Shown here one piece after another: positions 7,834 to 13,992 of a DNA stretch of 13,992 nt. Source of the stretch: Sulfurimonas sp. UBA6014 (GTDB taxonomy: Bacteria; Campylobacterota; Campylobacteria; Campylobacterales; Sulfurimonadaceae); NCBI GenBank assembly GCA_002428085.1, contig DJAA01000047.1:1-13992 (forward strand), read 5' to 3'. The notes under the pieces were generated by a model that saw only the letters and a program-made list of their open reading frames with translations, was not told where the DNA came from and made no database searches. Both the position numbers and the translations under genes were made by a program. Numbering within the stretch: the first letter of the stretch is position 1; every line of letters starts with the position of its first letter.

Positions 7834-8366
7834 TCTTTTTCCTTTTCTTGAGCTCTAGCACCCTCAGCAGAGACTTGTGCTATAAATGAACGAATCGCTT
7901 TTGCAGCACCAAGTTTGATGGCATCAAACCTTTGCTGCTCGGTGACAACCGCATTTGGATCAACTGCAAAATCGTATGTTCCATGCGTAATATATCCCTT
8001 GCTTAAACCATTATGCTGACGTGTTATATTTAAAGCGATGCTCATTCTATACCCGATAACAAAACCATTGGCATCATATTGAACGGGGGTGTAAGAGGGG
8101 TTGGTGATACTTAAATTTAAATGTGTTTGGGAGTTTTGACGACTTGTCAATGCTGAGTGAAATACTGAAATGACAGCACTATCGACCGCATCTTTTATGA
8201 TAACAGTATTTTCTGGATCAAGTGCAGAAATGACGACACTGGTGCTGATTTTTTCCCCTACGATTTGACGAGCATATTTGGAGCTTGGTTGATATCCACA
8301 TGCCAAAAAAACGGTTGCTACCACTGTGAGCAACACCATATGTTTAGCATAAAGAGATACTTTCAA
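7830..8366 (-). CDS. lptE: LptE-like outer-membrane lipoprotein (LPS assembly)
   Basis: A 178-residue predicted lipoprotein. The N-terminus has K2 and K8, a hydrophobic core (about 10-21) and a cysteine at 23 in FLACGYQPSS. F at -3 of the lipobox is not the commonest residue, but the CGY-x-P beginning of the mature protein is typical of LptE/RlpB-type proteins. LptE plugs the LptD barrel and helps insert LPS in the outer membrane. The rest is a beta-strand-rich domain with a charged C-terminal tail. The start is TTG, preceded by AAAAGGG 5 bases away; the ATG at residue 10 has no ribosome site and would lose the positively charged N-region. The gene starts 2 bases after the leuS stop and overlaps the diguanylate cyclase by 4. 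Position matches HP1546 next to leuS in H. pylori (from memory). LptE identity rests on context and the N-terminal motif, since this family diverges fast. Confidence 0.72.
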   Translation of the reverse strand: MKVSLYAKHMVLLTVVATVFLACGYQPSSKYARQIVGEKISTSVVISALDPENTVIIKDAVDSAVISVFHSALTSRQNSQTHLNLSITNPSYTPVQYDANGFVIGYRMSIALNITRQHNGLSKGYITHGTYDFAVDPNAVVTEQQRFDAIKLGAAKAIRSFIAQVSAEGARAQEKEKE

Positions 8367-8368
8367 GT

Positions 8369-10819
8369 TTACCCTTTTGTGACGATATTGACAAGTTTTT
8401 TAGGGATGAGTATCGCATTTTTTACCTCAAGACCCTCAAGCCATTTTGCGGCTTTTTCCAAGGCAAGTGCTTTGATATTTTGCTCTGAGGCATCTACATC
8501 CACCTCTATCTCAGTCCTTCTTTTTCCATCAACAGAGACACCAAGCATAACACTCTCTTCTTGAAAGACCTCATCCAAAACTTTTTGAACACCAAGGTTA
8601 TGACGCGAAAAACATCGACTGCTGATTTCCCAGCAAACATGCGGGATAACTGGCTCCATGACAGAGGATAAAATCCAATACCCCTCACTCCAAACATCTA
8701 GATTGTTTTGGGCATTAAGCGCATTCATCGCCTCCATGACACCAGCTATTAGCGTGTTAAATGTATACTTTTGGGTGTACACATCATTCGCACGAACCAA
8801 TGCCTCATAGACTTTCTTTCGAGCAAATTTTTCCTCTTTAGTGAGTGCTTTATGTTCAATAATAGGCAAAGTGTTTGTTGACTCAACATGCGCTGAGCGT
8901 TCATAAAATCTTTTTATAAATTTGTACGCTCCATCCACCGCACTATCATTCCACTCCAATTCTTGTGTTGGAGGCGCTGCAAAAAGGATGAAAAGTCGTG
9001 CCGTGTCTGCTCCGTATTTTGCAATGATTGCATCGGGGTCAACAGTATTTCCCTTTGACTTGCTCATCTTCGCACCGTCTTTGAGTACCATGCCTTGCGT
9101 AAGAAGTTTAAGAAACGGCTCATCAAATTGTATGTAACCTAAATCACGGAAAACTTTTGTAAAAAATCTTGCGTACAAAAGGTGAAGTATGGCATGTTCA
9201 ATCCCGCCAATATAGTGGTCAACGCCCATCCAGTAAGCTATTTGCTCTTTTGAAAAAGCCTCTTTTTCCCAGTTTGCTTTTGAGGCACAAAAGCGTAAAA
9301 AGTACCATGAAGACTCCACGAAAGTATCCATTGTATCCGTTTCACGAAGCGCATCTTTGCCGCATACAGGGCATTTACAGTGTTTCCATGTTGGGTGATT
9401 ATCCAGAGGATTGCCCTCGCCCGTAATTTCTATATCATGAGCAAGTGCAATAGGGAGATTTTCTTTTTTCTCCATCACCAAACCGCAATCCGCGCAATGG
9501 ACAAAAGGAATCGGCGCACCCCAGTAACGCTGACGGCTTACACCCCAATCTTTGAGTTTATAGTTGGTGGTTTTTTTACCAATGTTGTTTTCTTCAAAAT
9601 ACTTGATAATGTTGTATTGTGATTTTTTAGAATTCAGCCCGCTAAACTCACCAGAGTTAAAAAGCTCTCCAACCTCCGTATAAGCCTTATCAATTGGGAG
9701 TTCACCTTCAAATGGCTTTATAACCGCATGGATAGGTAAATCATACTTTTTAGCAAAATCAAAGTCTCTCTCATCATGAGCAGGCACAGCCATAACTGCG
9801 CCGCTTCCATAATCCATAAGAACAAAGTTTGCTATCCAAACTGGTACTTTTTTTCCTGTCAGAGGATGTAAAACATCCAAACCAAGCGCAATCCCTGATT
9901 TTTCTTTTTGTCGCTCGATTGAAGAGGCAGTTTTCATCATTTTTATTTGAGCGATAACATCCTCAGGTAAAAGAGCATTGGTTATCATATAGGAAACGAT
10001 GGCATGTTCAGGTGCAAGAGCTGTATAGCTTACTCCATAAATCGTATCAGGTCGCGTTGTAAAAACATCAAAACTTTTAAAACTGTGTTGCAGTTTTAAA
10101 AGCGAAGCATCATCAAAAAACATATCAAATGCCAAACCATTAGATTTGCCTATCCAGTTCTCTTGCATCGTCAAAACTTGTTTTGGCCAGCCGCCTTCAA
10201 GCTTTTTCAAGTCACTTAAGAGCTCATCAGCATATTGCGTGATTTTGAAGTAGTATTGGTTCATGTCTTTTTTAACAATTGGTGTATCACATCTCCAGCA
10301 ACACCCCTCAACAACCTGCTCATTTGCCAAAACAGTTTGGTCATGTGGACACCAGTTGAGAAGCCCTTTTTTACGGTAAAGGAGCCCTTTTTCATACATA
10401 TCAATGATAAAAGCCTGTTCAAACTTTGTATAAAGCTCATCAGAAGTGGCAAGCTCTCGCTCTTTGGAGAATGAAAAACCGAGTGCATAAAACTCATTTT
10501 TCATATAGTCGATGTTGTCATAGGTCCATTTTTTAGGGTGCGAACCATTTTTGATGGCGGCATTTTCAGCAGGCATACCAAAACTGTCAAAACCTATCGG
10601 GTGAAGAACATTAAAATCTTGTTGACGGTAGTAACGGGCAAACGCATCACTGAGGGTGTAGTTTCGCACATGACCCATATGAAGCCTTCCGCTTGGAAAT
10701 GGAAACATACTGAGAATATATTTTTTCTCTTTTGTAAAATCTTCGCTTGGCTCAAAACTTTTATGTTCTCGCCAAAAATTCTGCCAAACTTTTTCGATTA
10801 CTTTTGAATTGTATTGCAA
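8369..10819 (-). CDS. leuS: Leucyl-tRNA synthetase
   Basis: Class I aminoacyl-tRNA synthetase charging tRNA-Leu in the cytosol; 816 residues, near the 860 of E. coli. Visible in order: HMGH (47-50, the HIGH signature), cysteine-rich zinc-type segments (C157, C173, C174, C177), the CP1 editing domain with TTRPDTIYG (254-262) and the HDERDFDF segment (D349 region), DWGVSRQRYWG (424-434), paired CxxC motifs (442-445 and 483-486), KMSKS (584-588), and an anticodon-binding plus C-terminal region. Editing and synthetic sites both look intact. The start codon is TTG at 10817-10819: an in-frame TAA lies 15 bases upstream with no ATG between, and AGGA is 8 bases before it. A 95-base spacer separates it from the upstream membrane-protein gene, and the lptE-like gene follows after 2 bases. 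Confidence 0.97.
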   Translation of the reverse strand: MQYNSKVIEKVWQNFWREHKSFEPSEDFTKEKKYILSMFPFPSGRLHMGHVRNYTLSDAFARYYRQQDFNVLHPIGFDSFGMPAENAAIKNGSHPKKWTYDNIDYMKNEFYALGFSFSKERELATSDELYTKFEQAFIIDMYEKGLLYRKKGLLNWCPHDQTVLANEQVVEGCCWRCDTPIVKKDMNQYYFKITQYADELLSDLKKLEGGWPKQVLTMQENWIGKSNGLAFDMFFDDASLLKLQHSFKSFDVFTTRPDTIYGVSYTALAPEHAIVSYMITNALLPEDVIAQIKMMKTASSIERQKEKSGIALGLDVLHPLTGKKVPVWIANFVLMDYGSGAVMAVPAHDERDFDFAKKYDLPIHAVIKPFEGELPIDKAYTEVGELFNSGEFSGLNSKKSQYNIIKYFEENNIGKKTTNYKLKDWGVSRQRYWGAPIPFVHCADCGLVMEKKENLPIALAHDIEITGEGNPLDNHPTWKHCKCPVCGKDALRETDTMDTFVESSWYFLRFCASKANWEKEAFSKEQIAYWMGVDHYIGGIEHAILHLLYARFFTKVFRDLGYIQFDEPFLKLLTQGMVLKDGAKMSKSKGNTVDPDAIIAKYGADTARLFILFAAPPTQELEWNDSAVDGAYKFIKRFYERSAHVESTNTLPIIEHKALTKEEKFARKKVYEALVRANDVYTQKYTFNTLIAGVMEAMNALNAQNNLDVWSEGYWILSSVMEPVIPHVCWEISSRCFSRHNLGVQKVLDEVFQEESVMLGVSVDGKRRTEIEVDVDASEQNIKALALEKAAKWLEGLEVKNAILIPKKLVNIVTKG
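8372..8378 (-). promoter_or_regulatory. Ribosome binding site fixing the TTG start of lptE
   Basis: AAAAGGG lies 5 bases before the TTG at 8364-8366, overlapping the last codons of leuS. It decides in favour of TTG over the ATG at residue 10, which has no comparable site. Confidence 0.7.
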
Positions 10820-10914
10820 TTGATTTTTCCTAATTTATTAAATAGATTTCTAATGTTACGCACTCAAGCGCTTAGCATAGCAAAATGGACTTTGCTTATT
10901 TTACGTACAAATAG
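10820..10914 (-). other. Spacer upstream of leuS with hairpin and palindrome
   Basis: A 95-base non-coding spacer. It holds a 6-bp hairpin (AGCAAA and TTTGCT around a GTCCAT loop, 10879-10896) and an 8-base perfect palindrome AAGCGCTT (10866-10873). An extended -10-like TGCTATGCT overlaps the hairpin, but no -35 partner is convincing, so a separate leuS promoter is only possible. I see no T-box or leucine-rich leader peptide. The hairpin has no T-run and is not a convincing terminator. Confidence 0.35.
10828..10831 (-). promoter_or_regulatory. Ribosome binding site fixing the TTG start of leuS
   Basis: AGGA lies 8 bases before the TTG at 10817-10819. The only other in-frame codons back to the upstream TAA are ATT, AGG, AAA, AAT and CAA, so TTG is the plausible initiator. 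Confidence 0.7.
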
Positions 10915-11253
10915 TTAGTATTCGTCGTGTGTTTTAGAGCTCTCTATATAAACTAGTCCCATAGAAAAAACATTCGCAATCAGTGCTCCAATAGCCAAAG
11001 CCACAGCCCACTCGATATTTCCGACTATTTCCAAATAAATAAATGCTGGAATAAGATGCAAATCAGCAACTAAGGATGAAGCAAAAAGCTCTGCTGAGAG
11101 AAGATTTCGCACACCAATTTTCAAAAACGTAGAGATTACATTGACACTTGCGGCGACAAAAAGGACCACTGCACTTTGTTCGTATAAAAAACCCGCTATA
11201 GATGTTAAACTCATCAGCGAGAAAAACACATAAACTACTTTACCCCAATTCAT
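10915..11253 (-). CDS. Small integral membrane protein, DUF6394-like
   Basis: A 112-residue hydrophobic protein with four likely membrane helices (about 6-24, 27-48, 52-76 and 80-103), a short N-terminus (MNWGK) and a charged C-terminal tail (SSKTHDEY). I recognise it as the conserved Campylobacterota protein between secF and leuS (HP1548 in H. pylori, DUF6394 as far as I recall). No catalytic motif is visible and its function is unknown. D64 and H66, between hydrophobic stretches in helix 3, are the most notable polar residues in the membrane region. ATG with AAAGGA about 9 bases upstream. It is the first gene after the promoter and terminator region downstream of secF, so it may lead the leuS-containing transcript. 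Confidence 0.8.
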   Translation of the reverse strand: MNWGKVVYVFFSLMSLTSIAGFLYEQSAVVLFVAASVNVISTFLKIGVRNLLSAELFASSLVADLHLIPAFIYLEIVGNIEWAVALAIGALIANVFSMGLVYIESSKTHDEY

Positions 11254-11303
11254 ATATTCAAATTCCTTTGATATTAACTATTTTAACAAAATTTAATGGG
11301 GTA

Positions 11304-11332
11304 ATTATACAAAAAGTATCTTAAGGTGTGAC
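11304..11332 (-). promoter_or_regulatory. Predicted sigma70-type promoter upstream of the DUF6394-like gene
   Basis: On the minus strand a perfect TATAAT (11304-11309) is preceded by a T-rich TTTTTG, as is common in Campylobacterota promoters. GTCACA (11327-11332) lies 17 bases further upstream and matches TTGACA at four of six positions. Transcription would begin near 11297, giving a leader of roughly 45 bases before the ATG at 11253. It lies directly after the predicted terminator of the sec operon, which supports a new transcription unit. Confidence 0.6.
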
Positions 11333-11334
11333 TG

Positions 11335-11367
11335 AAAAAGTTAATCCCAAATTGCTTTGGAAGTTAA
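11335..11367 (-). terminator. Predicted intrinsic terminator after secF
   Basis: On the minus strand TTAA, a bulged C, and TTCCAAA pair with TTTGGGA and TTAA around a GCAA tetraloop (GNRA type), about 11 bp with one T-G wobble. CTTTTTC follows at once (T-run at 11335-11339). The stem is AT-rich but the layout is that of a rho-independent terminator. It begins 22 bases after the secF stop. Confidence 0.6.
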
Positions 11368-11379
11368 AGAGTGACTGGG

Positions 11380-11402
11380 TGGAGTTATTTTACATAACTC
11401 CA
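11380..11402 (-). repeat. Perfect inverted repeat spanning the secF stop codon
   Basis: TGGAGTTAT and ATAACTCCA form a 9-bp perfect stem around a five-base loop, with the TAA stop of secF starting in the loop. No T-run follows on the minus strand, so it is not itself a typical intrinsic terminator. It could protect the mRNA 3' end or be a protein site. Confidence 0.55.
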
Positions 11403-12361
11403 GATTCATATTGATCACGAATTCTTTGTTTTTCTGCTTCACGCTTGGCTTTTTCTGCAAGCTTTGCATGATAATTTTTCACATCAAAATTAAGCCATAC
11501 CAAAATAGGAGAGGCAACAAAAATAGAAGAGAATGTTCCAAGTGTGAGACCAACCAAAAGGGTAAATGCAAAAGCGTGAATAATCTCTCCACCAAAAAGA
11601 AACAGCGTAAAGACAACAAAAAGTGTTGTGAGTGAAGTCAGCGTTGTTCTTGAGAGCGTTTTTGTAATCGCTTCATTAATAATATCTGCCAATTTCATGT
11701 TTTTTGAATCAATTACATTTTCGCGAATACGGTCAAATATAATAATTGTATCATTGAGAGAATACCCTAGTATCGTTAAAACAGCTGCTAATATGTCTAG
11801 ATTTACCTCTACATTAAAGAGTGCTACAGCGCCTATTGTGATAAAAATATCATGAACAAGAGCAATCATAGAAGCAACTGCAAAACGCCACTCAAATCTA
11901 AAAGAAACATAAATTAAAATTCCGATAATTGCCAAAACAAAAGCCGTGAAACCTTTTTCTTTAAGTTCTCCACCCACTTTTGGTCCTACTATATCAACGC
12001 GGCGAATTTCAAAATTTCCAGTCCCTTTGAGTGTTTCACCCGTCACATCTCCAATATCGACAACAACATCACTTGTGACTGTTTTCATACGAATAACCAC
12101 TTCATCAGGAGAACCAAATTCCGTAATGGAACTCCCCTCAAAAATAGGATTTGTCTGCAGTTTTTCTCGCATCTTGTCAATGGGTGCATTTGTGTCGTAC
12201 TTCACTTGAATGAGCGTACCACCTGCAAAGTCTATCCCATAATTGAGACCTCTTGTAGTTAAAAGTGCCAGTGCAGCAAAAAAAAGTACTATAGATAAAA
12301 TAATAACAAACCTTGCTTGAGACATAAAACCAAGGGCTTTTGTATATTTAAACAATTCCAT
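11390..12361 (-). CDS. secF: Protein translocase subunit SecF
   Basis: SecF forms with SecD (and YajC) an inner-membrane complex that uses proton motive force to help complete Sec-dependent export. This 323-residue protein shows the first membrane helix (about 17-36), a small periplasmic domain beginning GIDFAGGTL (42-50) and containing VGPKVG (125-130), then five further helices (about 138-292) with the signature ILGYSLNDTIIIFDRIREN (197-215) and TLSRT (235-239). A charged cytosolic tail of about 30 residues follows. ATG with a strong AAGGGG 5 bases upstream; it begins 2 bases after the secD stop. Terminator-like structures follow its stop. Confidence 0.97.
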   Translation of the reverse strand: MELFKYTKALGFMSQARFVIILSIVLFFAALALLTTRGLNYGIDFAGGTLIQVKYDTNAPIDKMREKLQTNPIFEGSSITEFGSPDEVVIRMKTVTSDVVVDIGDVTGETLKGTGNFEIRRVDIVGPKVGGELKEKGFTAFVLAIIGILIYVSFRFEWRFAVASMIALVHDIFITIGAVALFNVEVNLDILAAVLTILGYSLNDTIIIFDRIRENVIDSKNMKLADIINEAITKTLSRTTLTSLTTLFVVFTLFLFGGEIIHAFAFTLLVGLTLGTFSSIFVASPILVWLNFDVKNYHAKLAEKAKREAEKQRIRDQYESGVM

Positions 12362-12363
12362 AA

Positions 12364-13929
12364 TTACCCCTTAATTCCAAACCAAAATTGGTTGTTATGA
12401 CTCTTTTTAATTTTCTCTTCAAGCATCTGATAAATCCCATGTGTCCCTAAAATAGCAGTAAGCATAGAAGCTAAAATACCAATACTGATGGTAATTGCAA
12501 AACCTTTTATAGCCCCTGTTCCATAGACATACAAAACAATAGCTGCAATCAAAGTGGTAATATTGGCATCCAAAATAGCTCGCATGGCATTTGAATACCC
12601 CTCTTCGATAGCTTTATGCATAGACTTACCCTCTTTGAGTAACTCACGAATTCTCTCTGTGATAATAACATTGGCATCAACGGCCATACCGATGGTCAAA
12701 ACTATCCCTGCCATACCAGGAAGTGTCAAGGTTGCGCCAAAGAGCGACATAACTGCAATGATAAGAAAAATATTTACAATTAAAGCAATATTGGCAATAA
12801 CACCTGACATTTTGTAATACACAAGCATAAAAAGAACAACTAAACTAAAGCCACCAACGAGTGCGATTAAACTCGCTTGGATACTATCTGCACCCAAACT
12901 AGGTCCCACAGAGCGTTTTTCCATCAAATAAATCGGAGCCAAAAGTGCACCTGAGCGAAGAGCAATAGCTAAATCTTTTGCCTCTTCGACAGTGTAGCTT
13001 CCTGAGATTTGACCACTTCCGCCACCGATGCGCTCATTAATATTTGGCGCTGAATAGACTTTGCCATCCAAAACAACAGCAAGACGCTTTCCGACACTTC
13101 TGCCTGTAAAATCTCCAAAAATCTCCCCACCTTCAGCGTTCAATGTAAAGTTGATAAGTGGTCTGTTATTTTGGTCAAACCCCATGGAAGCATCCGTAAG
13201 CATATCTCCTTGCAAGATAGGAATCTCACGAACAAGATATTTGATAGAAGGATTTTTCACATCTTCCAAAATTACATCGCCATATGTTGCTGCATCTGCC
13301 TGACTCATGGTATAAACACGAGCATTTCGCTCCTCATCCACCGCCATCAGCTCAAGTTTTGCAGCACGTGAGATGAGCTCTCTTGCGCGTTGTTCTTCTT
13401 CTTGGGTTTTGATTCCAGCGAGTTGGACTAGAATTTTCTCATCCCCTTGACGTGCGACAACAGGCTCGGAGAGACCAAACTGATCAAGTCTATTACGAAT
13501 TGTCTCAATGGCTTGGTCTATGGCTTGTTTTTCGGTGCGGATTATCTCCTCGGGCGTCAAGGAGAGAGAGATTTTTTCACCCTCTTTGGCAACAACTACC
13601 CCTTCAAGATTTTGGACAAATTCATCAACTGCCTTTGCATCATCGCCATCAAGGAGCAAAAATGAGATAGCAGTATCAGTAAATTTAAGCTCATCGATTA
13701 AAATATCTTTTCTGCTGCTAAAATTTTTGATACTCGCAGCAATAGATTTGATACGGGATTTTGTAGCTTCTTCAGTTTTTACCCCTAGAAGCATATGCAA
13801 TCCACCTTGAAGATCAAGACCCAAGGTGATTTTTTTGCCCTCTTGAAGTTGAAAAAGTGACGGTACTGAAAATACTATACCAAAAATTATCGCAAATGCG
13901 AAAATGACTATGCGGTAATTAAGCTTCAT
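12364..13929 (-). CDS. secD: Protein translocase subunit SecD
   Basis: Inner-membrane partner of SecF in proton-driven protein export; 521 residues, shorter than E. coli SecD (615). It has one N-terminal membrane helix (about 7-25), then a large periplasmic region with GLDLQGGLHML (37-47), IRNRLDQFGLSEP (144-156) and AIALRSGALLAP (321-332). Five further helices (about 350-495) include VGPSLGADSI (341-350) and the conserved GMAVDANVIITERI (414-427), holding the aspartate linked to proton use, and DANITT (454-459). The ATG lies within the 3' end of yajC (11-base overlap). An AGG abuts the ATG, too close to act as a normal ribosome site, so translational coupling to yajC is likely. Confidence 0.97.
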   Translation of the reverse strand: MKLNYRIVIFAFAIIFGIVFSVPSLFQLQEGKKITLGLDLQGGLHMLLGVKTEEATKSRIKSIAASIKNFSSRKDILIDELKFTDTAISFLLLDGDDAKAVDEFVQNLEGVVVAKEGEKISLSLTPEEIIRTEKQAIDQAIETIRNRLDQFGLSEPVVARQGDEKILVQLAGIKTQEEEQRARELISRAAKLELMAVDEERNARVYTMSQADAATYGDVILEDVKNPSIKYLVREIPILQGDMLTDASMGFDQNNRPLINFTLNAEGGEIFGDFTGRSVGKRLAVVLDGKVYSAPNINERIGGGSGQISGSYTVEEAKDLAIALRSGALLAPIYLMEKRSVGPSLGADSIQASLIALVGGFSLVVLFMLVYYKMSGVIANIALIVNIFLIIAVMSLFGATLTLPGMAGIVLTIGMAVDANVIITERIRELLKEGKSMHKAIEEGYSNAMRAILDANITTLIAAIVLYVYGTGAIKGFAITISIGILASMLTAILGTHGIYQMLEEKIKKSHNNQFWFGIKG

Positions 13930-13992
13930 CCTCGTACTTTCTAGCGATAGAATCTTTTGTGATTTTGGTTATAACATCCTCATTCATTTTTG
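13919..13992 (-). CDS. yajC: YajC preprotein translocase subunit, C-terminal end only (partial)
   Basis: An open frame enters from the right edge and ends with TAA at 13919-13921. It encodes about 24 residues ending in EDVITKITKDSIARKYEDEA, which resembles the C-terminal end of YajC proteins, where a hydrophobic strand and a charged tail close the small cytosolic domain. Its stop overlaps the secD start by 11 bases. The order yajC-secD-secF is standard, and this context is the main support. The membrane helix and start lie outside the window. Confidence 0.78.
   Translation of the reverse strand, partial: KMNEDVITKITKDSIARKYEDEA

Noticed and set aside
10820..10914. T-box riboswitch or leucine leader peptide ahead of leuS
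   Set aside because: The spacer is too short for a T-box, lacks its conserved elements, and contains no small frame rich in leucine codons.
1..13992. Mobile element, CRISPR array, defence island or tRNA/rRNA gene
   Set aside because: All gaps are short (the longest is 136 bases), no direct repeat arrays, terminal inverted repeats, transposase or integrase signatures are visible, and gene order matches a conserved Campylobacterota core cluster.

Overview
This window is a compact, AT-rich stretch in which every supported gene lies on the minus strand. The order, in the direction of transcription (right to left), is yajC (3' end only), secD, secF, a small membrane protein, leuS, an lptE-like lipoprotein gene, a GGDEF diguanylate cyclase, folC, an M23 peptidase, a bactofilin, mfd and a ymdB-type phosphoesterase. 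From memory, this closely matches the Helicobacter pylori HP1551-HP1541 order (yajC, secD, secF, HP1548, leuS, HP1546, folC, csd2, csd1, ccmA, mfd). With the protein lengths and the AT-rich composition this points to a Campylobacterota (Epsilonproteobacteria) chromosome. A free-living Sulfurimonas/Sulfuricurvum-like member is the best guess, because a diguanylate cyclase sits in the cluster and there is one M23 gene where Helicobacter has two. The genus is inference.

Right part (about 11335-13992): yajC overlaps secD by 11 bases and secD is 2 bases from secF, giving a coupled Sec-accessory operon. A 9-bp perfect inverted repeat spans the secF stop codon. It is followed by a second hairpin with a GCAA loop and a T-run, which looks like an intrinsic terminator. 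Just beyond is a sigma70-type promoter (TATAAT with an upstream GTCACA, 17-nt spacing) that would start the next unit.

Middle (about 5138-11253): a four-helix membrane protein, a 95-base spacer, then leuS, the lptE-like gene, the diguanylate cyclase, folC and the M23 peptidase. From leuS on they are packed with 2-base gaps or 4- and 8-base overlaps. leuS and the lptE-like gene both start with TTG.

Left part (35-5145): the M23 peptidase and the bactofilin overlap by 85 bases in different frames. This pair is the Csd1/CcmA-type cell-shape module. A short hairpin-bearing spacer separates the bactofilin from mfd (transcription-repair coupling factor), which shares one base with ymdB.

Functionally the run joins protein export (YajC-SecD-SecF), outer-membrane LPS assembly (LptE-like), peptidoglycan remodelling and shape (M23 plus bactofilin), c-di-GMP signalling, and housekeeping (LeuS, FolC, Mfd). 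I see no mobile element, CRISPR array, tRNA or rRNA, and no sign of a wholly new system. The points most worth a second look are the diguanylate cyclase with an unassigned N-terminal half inside the envelope operon, the 85-base dual-coding overlap, the altered FolC P-loop, and the layered control region between secF and the next gene.
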